From positions 1 through 7,796 of the forward strand of contig CAAGKD010000005.1 in the NCBI GenBank assembly GCA_900770335.1: DNA of 7,796 bases, read 5' to 3'. Source of the DNA: an uncultured Sutterella sp. (GTDB taxonomy: Bacteria; Pseudomonadota; Gammaproteobacteria; Burkholderiales; Burkholderiaceae_F). The notes under the pieces were generated by a model. It had not been told where the DNA came from. It did not search any database and saw only the letters and a list, made by a program, of their open reading frames with translations. Positions 1-5,278 of the stretch are shown here, in pieces. The position numbers were made by a program, and so were the translations under genes. How positions within the stretch are numbered: the stretch's first letter is position 1; each line of letters starts with the position of its first letter.

Positions 1-1029
1 ACGGACGCCGAGCGCGAGGAGATCGGCCGACGCGCGCGCGCGCCCATGACGATCCGCCAGTCCTGCGAGCCCGACGTCTTCTTCATCCGTGTGACGGGCG
101 CCCGGGCGGACCGGTCCGTCTCCGTCACGATCCGCACGTGCCACACGAACATCACCCGCATCGAGGAGAACGGCCGGACGGTCTGGTCGCAGAACGACGA
201 GGCCGAGGAGGACGCGAAGAGCGACGCCTGGTCGATCGCGCGGCTCATCGCCGCGGCCCGCGTGATGCCCATCGACGGGAAGGACGGAGAGGACGGCGGC
301 GGGTCGGACGCCGCTCAGGCGCCGGCTTGCGACATCCGGAGCCTTCTCGAGCGGCAGCTCCGGTGCAATCTCGCCATCTCCGAAGAGGGCATGCGGGGCG
401 GCTGGGGCGCCTCGATCGGACGCATTCTTCTCGCGCGGGACCCGAAGAACCCGGCGATCGAGGCGAGGGCCCTTGCGGCCGCCGGGTCGGACGCCCGCAT
501 GAACGGCTGCGAGCTGCCCGTCGTCATCGTCTCGGGAAGCGGCAACCAGGGCATCACCGCGAGCGTGCCGATCGCGGTCTACGGACGCCGCATGGGTGCG
601 GCCGAGGACGAGGTCCTGCGGGCGCTCCTGCTTTCGGACCTCGTCACGATCGCCCTGAAGCAGGGCATCGGGAAGCTCTCGGCCTACTGCGGATCGGTCT
701 CCGCCGGGTGCGGCAGCGCCGCGGGGATCGCGATGCTCGAGGGCATGAGCGACGCCGAGATCGAGTCCGTGATCTCCAACGCCCTCGCGATCACCTCGGG
801 CATGCTCTGCGACGGCGCGAAGTCCTCGTGCGCGGCGAAGATCTCCATGTCCGTCGAGGGCGGGCTCCTTGCGCTCGACATGGTCCGCAACCACAAGTCC
901 TTCCATGCGGGCGAGGGCATCGTGCAGGACACGACCGACGAGACGGCCGCCGCCGTCGGACGCATCGCGAGCCAGGGCATGGTCGGCACGGACCGCGAGA
1001 TCATCCGCGTGATGCTCCACGAGGCTTGA
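1..1029 (+). CDS. cyuA: L-cysteine desulfidase (CyuA/YhaM family), 5'-truncated
   Basis: The enzyme breaks L-cysteine down to pyruvate, sulfide and ammonia in the cytoplasm using a [4Fe-4S] cluster. The reading frame is open from base 1, so the gene starts outside the window. The 342 residues seen compare with about 430 in the family, so roughly 90 N-terminal residues, including the catalytic Cys of the Methanocaldococcus enzyme, are missing. The ATG at 46 is internal. Recognition rests on family blocks: CHTNITRIE, SDARMNGCELP, SGSGNQGITASVP, GMLCDGAKSSCAAK and TDREIIRVM. Cys codons at 688, 808 and 829 have spacings of 40 and 7 residues, the same as the cluster ligands Cys282/322/329 recalled for the archaeal enzyme, so the cluster site looks intact. 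A Gly/Asp/Ala-rich insert (codons near 268-330) is absent from E. coli YhaM as I recall it. Terminator-like hairpins follow, so it is probably transcribed separately from the downstream pair. Family call is confident; substrate in vivo is inferred. Confidence 0.9.
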   Translation, partial: TDAEREEIGRRARAPMTIRQSCEPDVFFIRVTGARADRSVSVTIRTCHTNITRIEENGRTVWSQNDEAEEDAKSDAWSIARLIAAARVMPIDGKDGEDGGGSDAAQAPACDIRSLLERQLRCNLAISEEGMRGGWGASIGRILLARDPKNPAIEARALAAAGSDARMNGCELPVVIVSGSGNQGITASVPIAVYGRRMGAAEDEVLRALLLSDLVTIALKQGIGKLSAYCGSVSAGCGSAAGIAMLEGMSDAEIESVISNALAITSGMLCDGAKSSCAAKISMSVEGGLLALDMVRNHKSFHAGEGIVQDTTDETAAAVGRIASQGMVGTDREIIRVMLHEA

Positions 1030-1070
1030 GCCCTTCCCGGGGAGCCGCCTGGCGCGGTGGCTCGCAGCTC

Positions 1071-1126
1071 CGGCCGGACCGTTCTGACGGGCCCGGCCGC
1101 AGGCCCGCCCGCTTTTCTTCTCGTTT
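1071..1126 (+). terminator. Probable intrinsic terminator behind cyuA
   Basis: Two overlapping G/C-rich hairpins are possible. In the longer one CGGCCGG (1071-1077) pairs with CCGGCCG (1093-1099), with an inner CCG/CGG step closing a six-base loop. In the other, CGGGCC (1088-1093) pairs with GGCCCG (1102-1107) around eight bases. A T-rich stretch, cttttcttctcgttt, follows at 1112-1126. Position just after the cyuA stop fits a terminator. The T tract is interrupted and a few bases away from the stem, so termination strength is uncertain. Confidence 0.45.
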
Positions 1127-1180
1127 GCATCCGCGTTTCCGCGGGCGCTTCGCGTGAGGCACAATTGAAGGTCATTAGCG

Positions 1181-1208
1181 GGGCGGGGGCGGCGTCGACC
1201 CCGCGCCC
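1181..1208 (+). other. G/C-rich hairpin in the leader of the McrB-like gene
   Basis: GGGCG (1181-1185) plus GGGG (1186-1189) can pair with CCCC (1199-1202) plus CGCCC (1204-1208), giving nine G-C pairs with one bulged G and a nine-base loop. It ends 37 bases before the start codon, leaves the ribosome site free, and has no T tract. It might affect leader RNA stability or translation. It may also be chance in such G/C-rich DNA. Confidence 0.3.
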
Positions 1209-1233
1209 ACCTTTGCCATGCCTGAAACACGCC

Positions 1234-1248
1234 GGAGTCCGCGCCATG
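1234..1248 (+). promoter_or_regulatory. Ribosome binding site that decides the start of the McrB-like gene
   Basis: GGAG at 1234-1237 sits eight bases before ATG 1246. The frame stays open back to a GTG at 1057, but that longer start would put about 63 low-quality residues across the terminator-like hairpins and the leader hairpin. Residues after ATG 1246 (MIKEKLYEYVF) look like a normal structured N-terminus, so 1246 is preferred. Confidence 0.7.
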
Positions 1249-4200
1249 ATCAAGGAAAAGCTCTACGAGTACGTCTTCTCGAACATCAAGTATGACGATG
1301 CCTTGGTGCTTGCCAAGGTGCGCATCGCCCAGAAGGCGATGGGGCTCCTTCGCGGCGTGCGGCTGCAAAGCCCCGTGCGGAGCAACCGGACGCTGCTGCG
1401 CGAGCTCGCGCGGACGATGATGAGAAATCCCATGCTGATGCGGCACATACTGCCGGTCATTGACTTTGACGGGGAGATCGAGGCGGAGGCGATGCATCGG
1501 GCGGTCGCGATTCTCTCGGGAGCGCGCTTTGAGCTTCATGCGCCCGAGGAGCTTGAGAAGGGCGGTGCGAAGTCGCCTCCTGAGGGCCTTGACGCCGCTG
1601 ATGAGGCGGAGGAAGCGGATCAGGCGGATGAAGCGGACGGCTCTGAGGATGCAGCCGGATCTGCGGGGCGCGAGCTCCCGAGGAGCCTCGAGGACGTGCC
1701 CGACGACGTTCGCAGGGCGGCCTTTCTCACGGCCGCGCTCGTGCCCCTTTCCGAGCGTGATCCGAAGGGCGAGCTCACGAAGTCCGAGCGGACGCTCATC
1801 CGCATGACGCTCCTCTTCTACGGCATCAGCGACTCCTTCGGCGAGGGCGACCGACTCACGCGCTTCGGGTTCCGCTTCCTCAAGGTCATGCGGGACGTGC
1901 ACGGGATTCCGATCGAGGAGATTGCGGGCAGGCCCGATCTCTTCAAAGGCTGCCCCGAGCCTTCGGCGGATCCCATGGACGACTGTCGCGGCGGCTGCGT
2001 CGAGGTTGGCGCTGAGGCGGACGACGCCGCAGCCCGGGGCCTGTCCCGGGAGGAAGGGCGGGATGGTGGAGTCGACAAGGACGGCGCTGAGGCTGCGCCT
2101 GCAGCCGGCGAGCCGGGCTCATCGGACGCCTCCTGCGCCGGGGATGAGGTCCATGACGCCAATGAACGCGCGGCCGGGCCCGCTTCCCGGGCGTCTCAGG
2201 CGTTTCAGGCATCTCAGGAATCTCAGACGCTTCAGGCCCCGCAGGCCTCTGCTGACGCCGCTGACTTCGCCCAGGGCGAAGCGGCGCCCGAGTCCGTCGC
2301 CGAGGCGGCGCAGCGTCCTGGCAGTCAGGACAATCCGAACAATCCGGGAGTTTGGAAGACGCCTGCGGTCTCCCCCGTCAGAGTCGAGCCCGCCGCGCGG
2401 ACGGCTTCCGGCAAGGCGGACCGGGCCGAGCGCTCCGAGCGCGCCGTCAGGCTCTGCGAGGCCGCGGCTCCGGCCGCGGACCGGGGCGACTCAGTCGAGC
2501 GGATTCCGGATCCCGAGCCCGGCGTCACGCGCTGGCTCGGCTACATCAGAAAAAGCGGGTCCTTTCGCAACTTCTTTCCCGTCGCCCGCTGGGAGCCGCC
2601 CGTGAGGAGCTTGAGGGGCGGATTCCGGCCGATCTCCCCGAGGGAGGCGCAGGCGCACTTTCCGCGCCTCGGCGCGATCAACCTGCGCGGCTTCCGGAGC
2701 GCCCTCTCGGACGGCACGCTTCTCGTGATCGACCTCGAGCCCTCCGACATCCGCCCCAACCAGGGGCTCTCGGGAGGCGTGCGCGAGGACTTCGAGTGCC
2801 TCGCCGACTGGCCCGAGCTCTCCGCGAAGGGGGCCGTGCGGCTCGCCGCGGACTATCGGATCTGGCTCCTCGTCTATCCGGAGGACGACCGGGCGCTTGC
2901 GGCGGCGCAAGCCGAGCCGCGCGCGCGAACCGTGCGCGTGCGCTTTTCCAACTCTCCGGCCGCGCGCGAGGCGCGCAGCATGGGGCTCTCGGGCCTTCCG
3001 GCGCTTCTCTGCGCGGGCGGGCGGCACATGGGCCCCTTCACGCTGCGCGAGGACGCCTCGCACGCGTCCTACGTGACGCTTGCGTCCCGCACGGGCGACG
3101 GCCTTGCGCCGGGCTTCTCGGCCTCGGGCGCCCAGCCGAGGCGCTTTTCCATGATGAGCCGCGCGGGCAAGGACGACTGGACCGAGCGCGAGCTCACCTG
3201 GGTCGACGACTCCCGCCAGGCGCCCCAGTGCTTTGACCTCCTCACCGACGAAGAGCTTCTCGCACATCTCGCCGAGGCCGCGCCCGGCTTCGGGGCGACG
3301 GACGCCGAGTCTCCGCAGGGCGTCGAGCGGGCGCTCGAGCGCCTCGCTGCGGGACGGGCGGCCGAATCGCTCTTCCCGGCCAATGAGACGATCCGCGCTG
3401 AGCGCGTGCGGCGCCTCGCGCGGATTCTCGAGAGCCAGAGCTTCGCCGAGTCCGCCTGCGCGGACGTCGCGCGGATCCTGCGCGCGGCCGTGACGGAGCG
3501 CGACGTGATGAGGCCGCCCCTCTTCGAGGCGGTGGCCCGGCGCTACGCCGAGGACCCGAAGCTTCTCGAGGCGGTTTCGGGCCACGCCGAGGTCGCGCGG
3601 CGCATCCGCGAAGACGAGGAGCGGGCGAGGGCGCTCGCGGAAAAAGTCTCCGGCCTCGAGGCCGAGGCCCGCGCCAGGCGCGCCGAGATTGAGGAGGAGC
3701 TTGCGGGCGAGCGCCGCCGCATGAGGGAGGAGACAGCACGCCTGAAAAGCGAGTCCCAGGCCCTCGGCCGCGAGATCGCCGAGCGATCGAAGGGCCTTGA
3801 GGACCTCATCGCTTCCGCAGGCGTCTCGACCCTGCGCGAGCGGCTCGAGCGGGACGTCGCCGCGCTTGAGGCGAGAAACGGCGCGCTTCGCGAACAGGCT
3901 CGCGGAATCGAGGCGGACCTCGCCCGCGCGGGCGAGTCGGTTCGGCGCACGCTCGTCGACGGTGCGGTCGCGGCGAAGCTTCAGGACGCCGCGGCCGCCT
4001 GGCGCTCGGGCGAAGACGACGCCCGGGCCCTGGCCGAGGCGCGCGCCTTCGCGCGCGTGCGCCCGACGGCGCTCTCGGGCGCGATGCTCCGCGACCGGCT
4101 CGTCTCAGCCGTGCTTGCCGAGCGCGACTATTCGGAAAACGATGCGGCGAACCTCTTTCTCACCCTCTCGCAGAACTTTCTCACGGTCTTCGCCGGCCCT

Positions 4201-5256
4201 CCGGGGTCGGGAAAGACGAGCGCCTGCGCGATCATCGCGCGTGCGCTCGGACTCACGGGGATCCGGCCGGAGACCGGAGAGGCCGATGAGCACGGCGCGC
4301 CTCTGCGCGAGCGGTTCCTGCCGATCGCCGTCGAGCGCGGCTGGACGTCCCGAAGGGACCTCCTGGGCTGGCGCAACCCCATGACGGGCCGGTTCGAGGC
4401 CGAGGACGCCGCGCGGCGCGAGGCCTTCCTCATGCTCGACGCGGAGACGAGGCTCGGAGGAGAGGCCTCGGGGCTGCCCTTCCTCGCGCTCCTTGACGAG
4501 GCGAACCTTTCGCCCATGGAGCACTACTGGGCGGACTTCATGAACGCCGGGGACCTTGAGGACGGCCCGGCCTCGCCGTCTGCCTCAGCGGATGGGGGCG
4601 CCTTCAGCGGAGCCTTCAGGGGGGTCGCACTCGGTGACGGGACTTTGAGGCGCTTTCCCGCGGGGCTGCGGTTTCTCGCCACGATCAACAGCGACCGCAC
4701 GACCGAGGCGCTCTCTCCGCGCCTCATCGACCGTGCGGCGGTGGTGACGCTGCCCGAGCCGACCCCGGCGACCATGACCGAGCCGGCCGTCATGACGGAC
4801 TTCTTCGGGACCGCTCGGGCCGGCCGCATAAACGCTGCCGCCGAGCCCCTCGACGGGCCCGTTCCGATGGCGCGGCTCCAGGCGCTTTTCTCGTCCGACG
4901 GGCGGACGGTCATTCCCGCGGATCCCCTCAACGCCATGGCCCGGCGGATGCTTGACGCAGGCGCGCCCCTTTCCATGCGCCGGCGCCTCGCGGTGGCGCG
5001 GCATCTGCGCGGGGCCTCGAAGGCCTTCACGCGCGACGACGCGATGGGGCAGTCCGCGGCCGAGGCGGCGCTTGACTTCGCCGCGCTCGAGCATCTTCTT
5101 CCCTGCATCGCCGGAACGGGCGAGGAGGCGAGGAGTCTGCTTGAATCGCTTCTTGCGATCGCGCAAGATGCGCAGCTCGTCCGTTCGGCCGCAGCGCTCA
5201 GGCGAATGCTCCGCACGGGCGACGCGGCCATGGGCTGCTACGGGTTCTTCGCCTGA
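1246..5256 (+). CDS. McrB-like AAA+ NTPase with coiled coil and possible cold-shock/OB-like domain
   Basis: Predicted motor and sensor subunit of a McrBC-type (type IV restriction-like) defence system; 1336 residues against 459 for E. coli McrB. Seen in order: an unrecognised helical region at 1-105; an acidic ADE/ADQ repeat linker (118-132); a second helical region at about 145-235; a long disordered linker (about 240-425) with an xxQ repeat; a possible cold-shock/OB-like module at 428-500; a partly beta-looking unrecognised region to about 680; a charged coiled coil at about 780-905; then the AAA+ domain. AAA+ motifs are Walker A GPPGSGKT (984-991), a W-T-S...D-L-L-G-W-x-N-P block (1033-1045), Walker B LLDEANLSP with D1084/E1085 followed by MEHYWADF, sensor 1 N1148 in TINSDRTT, and arginine-finger candidates R1159 and R1163 in LSPRLIDRA. 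That wording matches the McrB-like branch paired with DUF2357 proteins rather than classical McrB. The nuclease gene starts 19 bp downstream. AAA+ call strong; defence role inferred; preference for ATP or GTP unknown. Confidence 0.85.
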   Translation: MIKEKLYEYVFSNIKYDDALVLAKVRIAQKAMGLLRGVRLQSPVRSNRTLLRELARTMMRNPMLMRHILPVIDFDGEIEAEAMHRAVAILSGARFELHAPEELEKGGAKSPPEGLDAADEAEEADQADEADGSEDAAGSAGRELPRSLEDVPDDVRRAAFLTAALVPLSERDPKGELTKSERTLIRMTLLFYGISDSFGEGDRLTRFGFRFLKVMRDVHGIPIEEIAGRPDLFKGCPEPSADPMDDCRGGCVEVGAEADDAAARGLSREEGRDGGVDKDGAEAAPAAGEPGSSDASCAGDEVHDANERAAGPASRASQAFQASQESQTLQAPQASADAADFAQGEAAPESVAEAAQRPGSQDNPNNPGVWKTPAVSPVRVEPAARTASGKADRAERSERAVRLCEAAAPAADRGDSVERIPDPEPGVTRWLGYIRKSGSFRNFFPVARWEPPVRSLRGGFRPISPREAQAHFPRLGAINLRGFRSALSDGTLLVIDLEPSDIRPNQGLSGGVREDFECLADWPELSAKGAVRLAADYRIWLLVYPEDDRALAAAQAEPRARTVRVRFSNSPAAREARSMGLSGLPALLCAGGRHMGPFTLREDASHASYVTLASRTGDGLAPGFSASGAQPRRFSMMSRAGKDDWTERELTWVDDSRQAPQCFDLLTDEELLAHLAEAAPGFGATDAESPQGVERALERLAAGRAAESLFPANETIRAERVRRLARILESQSFAESACADVARILRAAVTERDVMRPPLFEAVARRYAEDPKLLEAVSGHAEVARRIREDEERARALAEKVSGLEAEARARRAEIEEELAGERRRMREETARLKSESQALGREIAERSKGLEDLIASAGVSTLRERLERDVAALEARNGALREQARGIEADLARAGESVRRTLVDGAVAAKLQDAAAAWRSGEDDARALAEARAFARVRPTALSGAMLRDRLVSAVLAERDYSENDAANLFLTLSQNFLTVFAGPPGSGKTSACAIIARALGLTGIRPETGEADEHGAPLRERFLPIAVERGWTSRRDLLGWRNPMTGRFEAEDAARREAFLMLDAETRLGGEASGLPFLALLDEANLSPMEHYWADFMNAGDLEDGPASPSASADGGAFSGAFRGVALGDGTLRRFPAGLRFLATINSDRTTEALSPRLIDRAAVVTLPEPTPATMTEPAVMTDFFGTARAGRINAAAEPLDGPVPMARLQALFSSDGRTVIPADPLNAMARRMLDAGAPLSMRRRLAVARHLRGASKAFTRDDAMGQSAAEAALDFAALEHLLPCIAGTGEEARSLLESLLAIAQDAQLVRSAAALRRMLRTGDAAMGCYGFFA
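1597..1641 (+). repeat. 9-bp tandem repeat encoding an acidic A-D-E linker
   Basis: Five 9-bp units (gctgatgag, gcggaggaa, gcggatcag, gcggatgaa, gcggacggc) encode ADE-AEE-ADQ-ADE-ADG, residues 118-132 of the McrB-like protein. The array lies between two helical regions and keeps the reading frame for any whole-unit gain or loss. Confidence 0.75.
2191..2244 (+). repeat. 9-bp tandem repeat encoding x-x-Q tripeptides
   Basis: Six 9-bp units, most ending in ctcag or ttcag, encode ASQ-AFQ-ASQ-ESQ-TLQ-APQ, residues 316-333 of the McrB-like protein. The array sits in the longest low-complexity linker, between the N-terminal helical part and the cold-shock-like module. It likely arose by slippage or unequal exchange and tunes linker length. 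Confidence 0.8.
2331..2346 (+). repeat. 16-bp word caatccgaacaatccg, copy 1
   Basis: This AT-richer word lies in the linker of the McrB-like gene and is read as (D)-N-P-N-N-P. An identical 16-mer lies in the nuclease gene at 5360-5375, read in another phase. Within the word, caatccg itself is repeated at a 9-bp spacing. Confidence 0.85.
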
Positions 5257-5263
5257 ACCGCAC

Positions 5264-5278
5264 GGGGGCATCGCGATG
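5264..5278 (+). promoter_or_regulatory. Ribosome binding site of the DUF2357 nuclease gene
   Basis: GGGGG at 5264-5268 lies seven bases before ATG 5276. The frame is open back to 4952, but that stretch overlaps the AAA+ domain in another frame and translates to Arg/Ser/Pro-rich shadow sequence, so 5276 is the natural start. Confidence 0.65.

Noticed and set aside
138..1157. Long + strand open frame overlapping cyuA
   Set aside because: It is Arg/Gly/His-rich shadow translation of a high-GC gene; the overlapping frame matches the CyuA family clearly.
1125..1165. Possible sigma-70 promoter with TTGCAT and CACAAT
   Set aside because: The two boxes are 29 bases apart, too far for a sigma-70 promoter, and no better -35 sits at the proper distance.
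1057..1245. Extended GTG start for the AAA+ gene
   Set aside because: It would translate terminator-like and leader hairpins and adds low-quality residues; ATG 1246 has a well-spaced GGAG.
1218..1295. Short upstream ORF (25 codons) overlapping the AAA+ start in another frame
   Set aside because: No ribosome binding sequence precedes its ATG, and its codons are just the out-of-frame reading of the leader and gene start.
2191..2244. Repeat array as a CRISPR
   Set aside because: The units are 9 bp, contiguous, without spacers, and in frame within a coding linker.
2491..3585. 364-codon minus-strand open frame opposite the AAA+ gene
   Set aside because: Arg/Ala/Gly-rich composition with no recognisable motif, antisense to a gene with strong domain evidence; typical of high-GC antisense frames.
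4952..5275. Extended start of the nuclease gene inside the AAA+ gene
   Set aside because: The 108 extra residues are Arg/Ser/Pro-rich out-of-frame sequence of the AAA+ domain; ATG 5276 has a ribosome site and normal spacing.
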